NCBI GenBank assembly: GCA_002449665.1
Contig: DJXH01000037.1
Location: forward strand, 1-60,379
Reading direction: 5' to 3'
Origin: Bacteroidales bacterium UBA7009
GTDB taxonomy: Bacteria; Bacteroidota; Bacteroidia; Bacteroidales; Paludibacteraceae
DNA: 60,379 bases
The position numbers and the translations under genes were made by a program. This document shows, in pieces, positions 17,145 to 25,510 of this stretch. Within the stretch, counting starts at the first letter, position 1; each line of letters starts with the position of its first letter. The notes below the pieces were generated by a model. That model had not been told where the DNA came from, made no database searches, and saw only the letters and a program-made list of their open reading frames with translations.

Positions 17145-18065
17145 TTAAATGTCAATTATTCCGTTAAAGATGGCATATATGGTCAGTGCCGCAGTGGAAT
17201 GGATATTCAGTTTGCGGGTGATGTTTTTGCGGTGGGAGATAACGGTGTGTGCGGATATACATAAGACATCTGCTATCTCTTTGTTGCTCAGTCCTTTTAC
17301 TATTTGTTTGAGTACCTCAGTTTCCCTTTCGCTTAGTGCATTGTCTTTTTCTTTCTTTTGCGCTATATGTTCCGCTTTGTGTTTGCCGGATTTTTTGAGT
17401 GCAGGAATAAGCATCTTTTCTTCTACCGCGCAATGGTAAAAAATCTCTTCTTCCACCTCGTATATATCGTGTATGGCAGTAAACAGCTGACTATTAGCAG
17501 GGGCGGAATAGTATTTGATAAGCAGACTTTTAAGGTCGCTGAGTTTGGCATACATATTCTTATCGTCTTCCGTATGCAGTTCAAAGGCATTTTGATTCTC
17601 GTGTTCTATATGAGTGCGTATCTGCTCTACATACTCGTCGTAAAACTTGATAATCAGCATCGGTATCTGTGCCGCTACGCCAAACGCACCGCTCATAGCC
17701 TGCACCAACACCTCTCTTATTCGCGGCAACTCAAAATCAAGGAAATACGTATGTCCGTTCTCAATATATCGGCGTATGGTGGGTAAGTCTATGGAAGCGA
17801 TGTCTATCTTTATACCTTGCTGATTGTCTTCATATATCCCGCTTGAATAGTTGAGATTAAGTATAAAATTCACCACTTGCACGAAGGTGTTGCTGTCTAT
17901 GCCGTTTCCCGTACAGATCTGCTCTATCGTTTTCTCACCCACGCCGAGCGGCAGTCCGAAACGATTGACCACTTGCAAGGCACGAAGATTATCGCGCATA
18001 AGCAGACACATCTTATCACTTGTCGTGTAACTCATTGGCAAATTGTCGTTTATATCCTCTCTCAT
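17145..18065 (-). CDS. LuxR-type regulator with N-terminal hemerythrin/RIC-like sensor
   Basis: A 306-aa transcription factor. Residues 243-306 form a LuxR/GerE helix-turn-helix (LSERETEVLKQIVKGLSNKEIA). There is no CheY-like receiver. Instead residues about 20-225 resemble RIC/YtfE proteins: a DUF542-like helical part followed by a four-helix bundle with candidate metal ligands H105, H152/E156, H199 and H211/E215. RIC proteins repair iron centres after nitric oxide or oxidative stress, so I infer a di-iron redox or NO sensor controlling transcription. The Cys pair of canonical RIC N-termini is absent. It lies between tex and tilS with short gaps. The HTH call is certain; the sensor call is an inference. 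Confidence 0.85.
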   Translation of the reverse strand: MREDINDNLPMSYTTSDKMCLLMRDNLRALQVVNRFGLPLGVGEKTIEQICTGNGIDSNTFVQVVNFILNLNYSSGIYEDNQQGIKIDIASIDLPTIRRYIENGHTYFLDFELPRIREVLVQAMSGAFGVAAQIPMLIIKFYDEYVEQIRTHIEHENQNAFELHTEDDKNMYAKLSDLKSLLIKYYSAPANSQLFTAIHDIYEVEEEIFYHCAVEEKMLIPALKKSGKHKAEHIAQKKEKDNALSERETEVLKQIVKGLSNKEIADVLCISAHTVISHRKNITRKLNIHSTAALTIYAIFNGIIDI

Positions 18066-18087
18066 TTGTTTCCTCCTTTGGTTTATA

Positions 18088-20187
18088 TTATGATTGTTTC
18101 ACACCTTTCAGACTTAAATGTATTCTGCCTCTTTGCATATCCACATCCTGCACGCAAACAAGCAGTTGCTGATGCAGGTGTACTACCTCTGCGGGCGAAG
18201 ATATACGCCTGTCAGCCATCTGCGAGATATGTATAAGTCCGTCTTTGTGTATGCCTATATCCACAAACGCCCCGAAAGCGGTGATATTCGTAACAATCCC
18301 TGGTACAACCATACCTGTTTTCAGATCATCTATGGAATGTATTTCGTTGCTAAAACTGAACTGTTCTGCATTTTCTCTCGGGTCGCGGGCAGGTTTTTCC
18401 AATTCACTCGCTATATCTTTCAATGTAGGCATACCCACCTCATCGCTTTGATATACAGCAAGATTGATTTGCTTTATCAGTTCTGTATTTCCTATCAGTT
18501 CTGCTATCGTACAGCCAAGGTCTTTTGCCATCCGTGCTACGAGCGTATACCTTTCGGGGTGGACTGCCGAATTGTCAAGAGGATTGGCAGAATTGCTCAC
18601 TCGCAGAAAACCTGCTGCCTGCTCAAACGTTTTAGGTCCCATCTTCGGCACCTTCAGCAGTTCTTTGCGAGATGCAAATGGTCCGTTTTGAGAGCGATAA
18701 TCCACTATGTTCTGCGCAAGTGTTGCACCCAAACCGGATATGTACATCATTAGGTACTTGCTTGCCGTGTTCACATCCACTCCCACTTGGTTTACAACCG
18801 ATTCCACTGTTTGATTAAGGCTCTCTTTAAGCATTTTCTGATCCACATCGTGCTGATATTGACCTACGCCTATTGACTTGGGGTCTATCTTCACCAGTTC
18901 TGCAAGCGGATCCATCAGCCTTCTGCCTATAGAAACGGCACCTCTGACGGTGATGTCCTCATCGGGAAACTCGTCACGTGCTATCTGACTTGCCGAATAT
19001 ATAGATGCCCCGCTCTCGCTGACAACATATATTTCGGGGCGGACAACAGACTTTGGCAGTTTGTCAAGTGTCTGACGTACAAATTCTTCCGTCTCCCTAC
19101 TTGCTGTTCCGTTGCCTATGGCTATCGCTTCAGTTTGGTAATGCTTTATAAGTTTAAGCAGCAGTTGAGCCGAATCTGCCATACGGAGTTGTATGACATC
19201 GTGTTGCAACAAATCACCTTGCGCGCTTAATACTACTGTCTTACAGCCTGTTCTAAAACCGGGATCAATAGCAATAATGCGCTTTTGTCCGAGTGGAGCA
19301 TCCATTAGCAGTTGACGGAGATTATCGGCAAAGACCTTTATCGCCTCCGTGTCCGCTTTTTCTTTACTTTGCGCAGCATATTCCGTTTCTATCGATGGTT
19401 TGAGCAAACGCTTGTAGCCGTCTTCCATTGCAAGTTCCACTTGATAGGCTGTATCGCTGTTGTTCTTGAGGTAGAGATAGGCAAGTTTGTCAAGGCATTT
19501 CTCCTTGTCGGGCGAAATATCTACACGTATAAAACCTTCGTTTTCAGCACGTCGAATAGCCAACAGACGGTGGGAAGATATGCGCTTAAGCGGTTCCTGC
19601 ACAGAAAAATAGTCTATATACTTCTGTGCTTCCGCGCTGTCTGCTTTTTCTTTTACAACTTTGGTTGTCAGTATCGCGGAATAAGCGAACTCACGCCTGA
19701 TTGCCTGACGGGCTTTGGTGTCAAGGGCTATTTGCTCCGCTATAATGTCTCTTGCGCCTTGCAGTTGTTCTTCCGTCGCGTTTATCTTGCCGTTTTGTTG
19801 CTTCATAAGCAAGTCAGCAAGCGGTTGCAGTCCTTTTTCCCTTGCCACATCCGCTCGTGTCTTGCGGTGAGGCTTGTAAGGAAGATAGATATCCTCCAAT
19901 TCGGTTGCGTTCCAACACTGCTCTATGCTTTGTTGCAGTTCTGCCGTCAGTTTGTCCTGCTCGCGGATGGATGAAAGTATGGTCTGCTTTCGGTCTTGCA
20001 GTTCTTTTAGCCTGCCGTACTCGCCTGCTATACTTGCTATTTGCACCTCGTCCAAACTGCCGGTTCGCTCTTTGCGATAACGGGCAATAAAAGGGATGGT
20101 AGCGTTGTCATCAAGCAGAAGTACGGTGGCTGCCACCTGCTTTGGGCTTATGCCTGTTGCTTGTGATATGAGAGATGAATAATCCAT
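18088..20187 (-). CDS. tex: Tex-family RNA-binding protein (S1 domain)
   Basis: A 699-aa Tex homologue, a conserved nucleic-acid-binding factor related to eukaryotic Spt6. The order is an N-terminal helical domain (PFIARYRKERTG near 32-43), a YqgF/RNase H-like fold (IAIDPGFRTGCKT), helix-hairpin-helix repeats (SKYLMMYISGLGATLAQNIV and KVPKMGPKTFEQAAGFLR) and a C-terminal S1 RNA-binding domain (GIVTNITAFGAFVDIG...KDGLIHISQ). The length is slightly below the usual 720-770. Only 1 nt separates it from the CNNM gene upstream, so co-expression is likely. Its precise physiological role is not settled. Confidence 0.95.
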   Translation of the reverse strand: MDYSSLISQATGISPKQVAATVLLLDDNATIPFIARYRKERTGSLDEVQIASIAGEYGRLKELQDRKQTILSSIREQDKLTAELQQSIEQCWNATELEDIYLPYKPHRKTRADVAREKGLQPLADLLMKQQNGKINATEEQLQGARDIIAEQIALDTKARQAIRREFAYSAILTTKVVKEKADSAEAQKYIDYFSVQEPLKRISSHRLLAIRRAENEGFIRVDISPDKEKCLDKLAYLYLKNNSDTAYQVELAMEDGYKRLLKPSIETEYAAQSKEKADTEAIKVFADNLRQLLMDAPLGQKRIIAIDPGFRTGCKTVVLSAQGDLLQHDVIQLRMADSAQLLLKLIKHYQTEAIAIGNGTASRETEEFVRQTLDKLPKSVVRPEIYVVSESGASIYSASQIARDEFPDEDITVRGAVSIGRRLMDPLAELVKIDPKSIGVGQYQHDVDQKMLKESLNQTVESVVNQVGVDVNTASKYLMMYISGLGATLAQNIVDYRSQNGPFASRKELLKVPKMGPKTFEQAAGFLRVSNSANPLDNSAVHPERYTLVARMAKDLGCTIAELIGNTELIKQINLAVYQSDEVGMPTLKDIASELEKPARDPRENAEQFSFSNEIHSIDDLKTGMVVPGIVTNITAFGAFVDIGIHKDGLIHISQMADRRISSPAEVVHLHQQLLVCVQDVDMQRGRIHLSLKGVKQS

Positions 20188-20188
20188 C

Positions 20189-21268
20189 TTATTCGTAACT
20201 TAAGTCGGTTGCTGTTTTAGGCTGTTTGTTTTGCAGCGGTTTATAGCGTTTCTGACGCTGTTTCCAACGCTCGCGGGCATATTGCTGCATATCAGTTACT
20301 TCGTCGTTTTCGTCTATTATCTCCAAGCCGAAGATTGTTTCTATGACATCTTCAAGTGTCAGTATGCCTTGAAAACAGCCGTATTCGTCTATAACGATGC
20401 TTATTTGCGATTTCTGCTTGAGCATTTGGTCGAAGATGTCCCCGACGCTCATTTCTTCGTTAAACTGTGGCAGTTGGCGTTTAATGTCGCCGAGAGTCTT
20501 GTTAAAATTGTCTTCTGCAAGGTCTTCAAGTACATCGTTGCGCAGCACGTAGCCTGTTATATACTCCTGTGAGTCAGTATATACGGGTATGCGGGAGAAG
20601 TGGTCGTACTTATCGGTATCGTAAAATTCCTGAAGTGTCATTTTCTCCGGTGCTATACTTGCCACCACGCGCGGGGTCATCACGTCATACGCTTTTATGT
20701 CGTCAAGCCGCATAACATTGTGGATAATCTTGTTCTCGTCCTCTTCTATTACGCCTTCCTCTTCGCCCACGTTTGCCATCGCTATCACTTCCTCACGACT
20801 CACTGCCGCTTCTTCCGCTTCGGGGAAAAGGTTCGTAATCCATTGAATAAAAAGTACGCAAGGGTAGAGTAGGAAGATAAGACCGCGTATCGTATATGCC
20901 GCAAAACCCATCAGTTTTTTCCAATAAGTGGTACCTATGGTCTTCGGAATAATCTCGGCAAAGACGAGTATCAGTATCGTTACTACTGCGCTTACCACGC
21001 CAAACCACACTTCGCCGAACACTACCACTGCCTGATGACCTATGGCTGCCGCACCGACCGTATTGGCTATCGTGTTAAGCGACAATATGGCTGCAAGCGG
21101 TCGCTCCGGCTCTGTTTTATACTGCTTCATCAAACGTGCGGCAGCACAACCTTCCTCTTCCCTGAAATTGATGTAACTCAATGTAGTGGACATAAGCACC
21201 GACTCCAAAGTCGAACAGAGGAAGGATATTAGAATAGTAATCAGTATGAGAAAGAAAAGCAGTGTCAT
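20189..21268 (-). CDS. CNNM/DUF21 transmembrane protein with CBS pair
   Basis: A 359-aa membrane protein of the CNNM/CorC family, often annotated as hemolysin but more likely an ion (Mg2+) transporter or regulator. Three to four transmembrane helices lie in residues 1-145, with the family motifs SxLES, N-T-I-A-N-T-V-G and AEIIPKT. A CBS pair follows (about 185-320; V-M-T-P-R and Y-G-x-x-x-G-I-L-T-L-E-D signatures). The C-terminus is short and basic, and the CorC_HlyC domain is absent. Its ATG overlaps the lon stop by 4 nt (ATGA), which indicates coupled translation. Confidence 0.9.
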   Translation of the reverse strand: MTLLFFLILITILISFLCSTLESVLMSTTLSYINFREEEGCAAARLMKQYKTEPERPLAAILSLNTIANTVGAAAIGHQAVVVFGEVWFGVVSAVVTILILVFAEIIPKTIGTTYWKKLMGFAAYTIRGLIFLLYPCVLFIQWITNLFPEAEEAAVSREEVIAMANVGEEEGVIEEDENKIIHNVMRLDDIKAYDVMTPRVVASIAPEKMTLQEFYDTDKYDHFSRIPVYTDSQEYITGYVLRNDVLEDLAEDNFNKTLGDIKRQLPQFNEEMSVGDIFDQMLKQKSQISIVIDEYGCFQGILTLEDVIETIFGLEIIDENDEVTDMQQYARERWKQRQKRYKPLQNKQPKTATDLSYE

Positions 21269-23700
21269 AACAAGGCAAAATCTATTACTTCTTTAATCTC
21301 TTTAACGTAGTGGAACTTAAGTCCGGTTAGGTATTTTGCAGGTATTTCCGCCACATCTTTTCTGTTGTCTTCACATAGGACAATGTCTTTTATCCCCGCT
21401 CTTTTGGCAGCCAACAGTTTCTCTTTTACCCCGCCAATCGGCAGCACTTTGCCGCGAAGTGTCATCTCTCCCGTCATTGCCACTTTTTCGCGCACTTTTC
21501 TTCCCGTAAAAGCACTGACAAGAGCAGTCGTAATCGTTATGCCGGCACTCGGTCCGTCTTTTGGTATGGCTCCTTCGGGAACGTGTATATGAACGGCTGT
21601 CGTCTCAAAATCCTTGGGCTTGATACCGAAATCTTCAGCGTGAGATTTGATGTAGCCGAGAGCAAGCGTTGCCGACTCTTTCATCACGTCGCCGAGGTTG
21701 CCTGTGAGGGTGAGAGTAGGGGTCTTGGTTTTGCTCAGACTTGTTTCTATAAACAGTATTTCACCGCCTACTTGTGTCCATGCAAGACCGGTTACAACTC
21801 CTACATAGTTGGTCTCATATTGGTCGCGAGAGAATCGCGGCTGACCGAGGTAGGTGATAATATCCTGCTCAGTGAGCGTACGGTTATACTCCTCGCCGAG
21901 GGCTTTAACGGTTACAATCTTGCGGCATATAGCCGCAATCTGCCTTTCGAGCGAGCGCACTCCCGATTCGCGTGTATAGTCGTCTATAATATGCTCAAGT
22001 TCAGGCTTTTTTATCTGCAAATCCGCTTTTTGCAATCCGTGTTGCCCGAGTTCTTTGGGTATAAGGTGTTTAAGGGCAATCTCCTGCTTTTCTTCGAGCG
22101 AATAGCCGGTCATCTCAATAAGTTCAAGCCTGTCCAAAAGCGGACGTGGGATAGTGTCAAGCGAATTGGCTGTAGCGATAAACAGCACCTTACTAAGGTC
22201 ATAATCTACATCAAGATAATTGTCATAGAAAGTGTTATTCTGTTCAGGGTCAAGCACTTCGAGCAAGGCAGATGTAGGATCGCCTTTGTAGTCTGCTCCC
22301 ACTTTGTCTATTTCGTCCAACACGAATACGGGATTAGACGATTTCACTTTTTTCAGACTTTCTATTATCCGTCCGGGCATAGCACCTATATATGTACGTC
22401 TGTGTCCGCGTATCTCAGCCTCGTCGTGCAGTCCGCCGAGCGATATGCGGGCATATTTGCGCCCGAGAGCAGTGGCTATAGACTTGCCGAGACTTGTCTT
22501 GCCGACCCCGGGAGGACCGTACAAGCATAGGATAGGGGCTTTGAAGTCTTTTATCTCCTGTCCCGACTGCTTGGCAATAGACACCTGACGCAGTACAGCA
22601 AGATATTCTATAATGCGCTCTTTCACTTTCTCCATGCCAAAGTGGTCATGGTCAAGCACTTTTTGAGCGTTGCGTATGTCAAAATTGTCGTCCGTATATT
22701 CATTCCACGGCAACTCGAGCATCGTCTCAAGATACTCTTGCTGCATACTGTATTCAGGCGAGTGGGTGGACATACGTTGCAGCCGTTTGAGTTCGTCCTC
22801 AAAAGCCGCTTTCACGGTTTCAGACCATTTTTTGTTCTTGGCTTTTTCTTCAAGTTCTTTAACCGTCTGTGCGCCGGTATCGCCAAGTTCTTTCTGTATG
22901 GTTTCAAGTTGGTGGTGAAGGTAGTATTCGCGCTGCTCTTTGTTTATCTCGTCGTGTGTTTTGGTCTGAATATCAGCCTTCATTTTGAGCATCTGCACCT
23001 CTTTGTTCAGCATCTCAAGCAGATGTACGGCACGCTCTTCAACGGAGTCTTCGCGCAGCAGTTTCTGCTTCTCTTCTATGTTAAAGCCGAAGTTCACACA
23101 TACATAGTTAACAAGCGTTATGGCATTGTCAATGCTACGGAGCATCATACTGGCTTCGTGCGTGGTGTTTTCCGAGTAAGCGAGTACCTGCATCGCTTGG
23201 TCTTTGAGATTACTTACAAGAGCCAGGAAATGCTTGTCTCCGCGCTTCGGATAATGCTCCGGCACTATGGTAACACGTGCTTTTATGACATTGGTGCGTG
23301 ATGTAATAAACTCGTCAATCTGTATCCTGTCCGTACCTTCAAGTATAACCATAAGGCTGGAGTCGGGCAATTCCATTATCCTTACAATGCGGGCGGCTGT
23401 ACCGAAATCGTAGAGGTCATTGGCAGTAGGGTCTTGTGTGTTTTTTTCCTTTTGGCAGCATACGGCTATGAATTTCTCCTGCTCGTATGTTTTCGTTACG
23501 AGTTTCTGCGAGCGCGGACGGCTGACTGTAACAGGAAGCAGTACTCCCGGAAAGAGCACCATATTTTTCAGCGGCAGTACGCCGAGCGTGTCCCCGCTGT
23601 TAAGTTTGGTATTGTCTATCTGCGCATCGTTTCCGTCTAATAGGGGAATAAGTTGCGTGCCGTCATCCTCATCGTAAAAATCTTCAAATCTATATATCAT
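21265..23700 (-). CDS. lon: ATP-dependent protease Lon
   Basis: Degrades misfolded and regulatory proteins in the cytoplasm. The 811-aa protein has an N-terminal LON substrate-binding domain (about 40-235), a coiled-coil region, an AAA+ module with Walker A GPPGVGKTS and Walker B VFVLDEIDK, and a C-terminal peptidase domain. The peptidase has the Ser-Lys dyad S718 (DGPSAG) and K761 (GGVKEK). Upstream (23701-23806) is an AT-rich leader with a 12-bp direct repeat and no consensus -7 box. The gene overlaps the next one by 4 nt and probably heads the unit that runs to recN. Confidence 0.97.
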   Translation of the reverse strand: MIYRFEDFYDEDDGTQLIPLLDGNDAQIDNTKLNSGDTLGVLPLKNMVLFPGVLLPVTVSRPRSQKLVTKTYEQEKFIAVCCQKEKNTQDPTANDLYDFGTAARIVRIMELPDSSLMVILEGTDRIQIDEFITSRTNVIKARVTIVPEHYPKRGDKHFLALVSNLKDQAMQVLAYSENTTHEASMMLRSIDNAITLVNYVCVNFGFNIEEKQKLLREDSVEERAVHLLEMLNKEVQMLKMKADIQTKTHDEINKEQREYYLHHQLETIQKELGDTGAQTVKELEEKAKNKKWSETVKAAFEDELKRLQRMSTHSPEYSMQQEYLETMLELPWNEYTDDNFDIRNAQKVLDHDHFGMEKVKERIIEYLAVLRQVSIAKQSGQEIKDFKAPILCLYGPPGVGKTSLGKSIATALGRKYARISLGGLHDEAEIRGHRRTYIGAMPGRIIESLKKVKSSNPVFVLDEIDKVGADYKGDPTSALLEVLDPEQNNTFYDNYLDVDYDLSKVLFIATANSLDTIPRPLLDRLELIEMTGYSLEEKQEIALKHLIPKELGQHGLQKADLQIKKPELEHIIDDYTRESGVRSLERQIAAICRKIVTVKALGEEYNRTLTEQDIITYLGQPRFSRDQYETNYVGVVTGLAWTQVGGEILFIETSLSKTKTPTLTLTGNLGDVMKESATLALGYIKSHAEDFGIKPKDFETTAVHIHVPEGAIPKDGPSAGITITTALVSAFTGRKVREKVAMTGEMTLRGKVLPIGGVKEKLLAAKRAGIKDIVLCEDNRKDVAEIPAKYLTGLKFHYVKEIKEVIDFALL

Positions 23701-23756
23701 ATTTATTCTATTTTACATAATCGCAATTAGGTTAAATTTTATACACAATTTGCGCT

Positions 23757-23788
23757 CATTATATATAAAATGGGTACATTATATATAA
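23757..23788. repeat. 12-bp direct repeat in the lon leader
   Basis: CATTATATATAA occurs at 23757-23768 and again at 23777-23788. The exact 20-bp period puts both copies on the same face of the helix, two turns apart. It could be a binding site for a regulator of lon, or simply AT-rich sequence. Confidence 0.7.
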
Positions 23789-23806
23789 TAAGGTATGAAT
23801 ATTTAT

Positions 23807-25495
23807 CTATTGTGTCTTTAGCCAATTGATAAAATCATATTTATTTTCAGTATATCCGTATGTCGGTACATAATTACCGTTGCTGTCTGTCAGTCTTGTT
23901 ATCGGCAATTTATCAGTTATCGTTTTATACAGCATCAATATCTGTTCGTTTGTCAGTACGGCGAAACAAGGCTGTGAGTTCTGTCGTAGGAGTTCGCGTT
24001 GCAGTCGCGTCCATTCCTCACCGTCTTCTAATCCGTTGCCGTTTTCGTCTTGGCGGGAATCAACAAAAAGCAGAACCTCAATATATTCATTAAGCACGGC
24101 TTTCACTTCTTCGTCGCCAAGAACTGCCACTTCCATTTTTCTGCAATTGACACAACCATAACCGGAGAATTGCAGCAGCAACGGTTTTCCGTTGCTTATT
24201 GCCGCCTCAAGCGCAGGCTGAAGGTCGGTATATACATTTGCTTCCGTTTTCTCAGGCGGCAGAAAAGCTGCTACCAACTTCATCTTTCCGCCTGCAAGCC
24301 CGCTTATGAGATAAGCCGAAAAAGACAGCGAAAGTACTGATAATAAGATAACAATGGCTCTTCGTATGGTTTTGTACGGCTCTGTTATACGGAAGGTATG
24401 CCATATAAGGTAAACGGCAAGTGAAGCAAAGCAAAGACTCCATAATATAAGGAACAGCCATCTCGGTAATATACCCCACCCGTATGCCATATCGGCTACA
24501 GACAGGAACTTGAGCGACAGTGCCAACTCAATAAAAGCAAGTGTTACCTTAAAGGCATCCATCCAGTTGCCGGAACGAGGCAAAGAACGAAGCAGGCTCG
24601 GAAAGAGAGCAAACAAGGTAAAAGGCAAAGCAAGTGAAATAGCAAAACCGCTCATACCAACTACCGGGGCATACAAACTCTTGTCTGCCGCCTCCACAAG
24701 CAAGGTGCCTATCAGCGGTCCGGTGCAGGAAAACGACACGACAGCCAAGGTAAATGCCATAAAGACAATACTTAACAGTCCGGAAGAAGAACGAGCATGA
24801 CTGTCTAAGTATGTGGACCAAGATGACGGCAACCTTATCTCAAATAAGCCGAAGAAAGACAAGGCAAAGACCACAAAAACAATGAAGAAAAACAGGTTCA
24901 GCCAAGCGTTCGTGGACAAACTGTTAAGAGCAGAAGCACCGAAAAGAGCCGTTACTATAACACCCAAACCTACATATAACACAATGATGGACAGACCATA
25001 AAGCAAAGCATCTTTCGCTCCCCCACCCTTTTTGACGAAGAAACTGACAGTCATCGGTATGACAGGCCATACACAGGGGGTGAACACGGCAAGCAGACCT
25101 GCAAGAAGTCCTAAAAGAAAGATGTGCCACAAGTCATTGCCGCTGTCTGTATTCTGCACAACACCCTGACTGTCTATGTTTTCCCGCGTGTTATATGAAA
25201 ATGTTTCGGGCGAAGTGCATTGCGAGTCATCGCAGGCATTAAAGCGGATATTCATACCTTGCGGCATATCATTTTTTGCCACCGCAAGCACAAACTCATC
25301 GGAATATTCATTCCCGTCTGTTTCGCCGTTAATGCTGATGATGGTAAGATGCCAGCCCTTTTCTATTTGCGCCGAGAAATAGACACTGTCGTTCTTTTCC
25401 TCTGTATGCCATACCACAGGTTGCAGAATCTCTGCCATAACAGAGAGACTGCAAACAGCAAACAGCAAACAGAAGAAAGTACGAATCCGTGTCAT
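23807..25495 (-). CDS. dsbD: Thiol:disulfide interchange protein DsbD
   Basis: Carries electrons from cytoplasmic thioredoxin across the inner membrane to periplasmic thiol proteins. The 562-aa protein has a signal peptide (about 1-21) and an N-terminal periplasmic domain with C88 and C93. Eight or so membrane helices (about 120-400) contain the active cysteines in FTPCVWPVIPMT and FSCTGPLIG. A C-terminal thioredoxin-like domain carries the CVNC pair at 448-451. All cysteines expected for three-step relay are present. It lies 15 nt after nadE and is probably in the same transcript. Confidence 0.94.
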   Translation of the reverse strand: MTRIRTFFCLLFAVCSLSVMAEILQPVVWHTEEKNDSVYFSAQIEKGWHLTIISINGETDGNEYSDEFVLAVAKNDMPQGMNIRFNACDDSQCTSPETFSYNTRENIDSQGVVQNTDSGNDLWHIFLLGLLAGLLAVFTPCVWPVIPMTVSFFVKKGGGAKDALLYGLSIIVLYVGLGVIVTALFGASALNSLSTNAWLNLFFFIVFVVFALSFFGLFEIRLPSSWSTYLDSHARSSSGLLSIVFMAFTLAVVSFSCTGPLIGTLLVEAADKSLYAPVVGMSGFAISLALPFTLFALFPSLLRSLPRSGNWMDAFKVTLAFIELALSLKFLSVADMAYGWGILPRWLFLILWSLCFASLAVYLIWHTFRITEPYKTIRRAIVILLSVLSLSFSAYLISGLAGGKMKLVAAFLPPEKTEANVYTDLQPALEAAISNGKPLLLQFSGYGCVNCRKMEVAVLGDEEVKAVLNEYIEVLLFVDSRQDENGNGLEDGEEWTRLQRELLRQNSQPCFAVLTNEQILMLYKTITDKLPITRLTDSNGNYVPTYGYTENKYDFINWLKTQ

Positions 25496-25510
25496 ATTCC
25501 GAACAATCTA

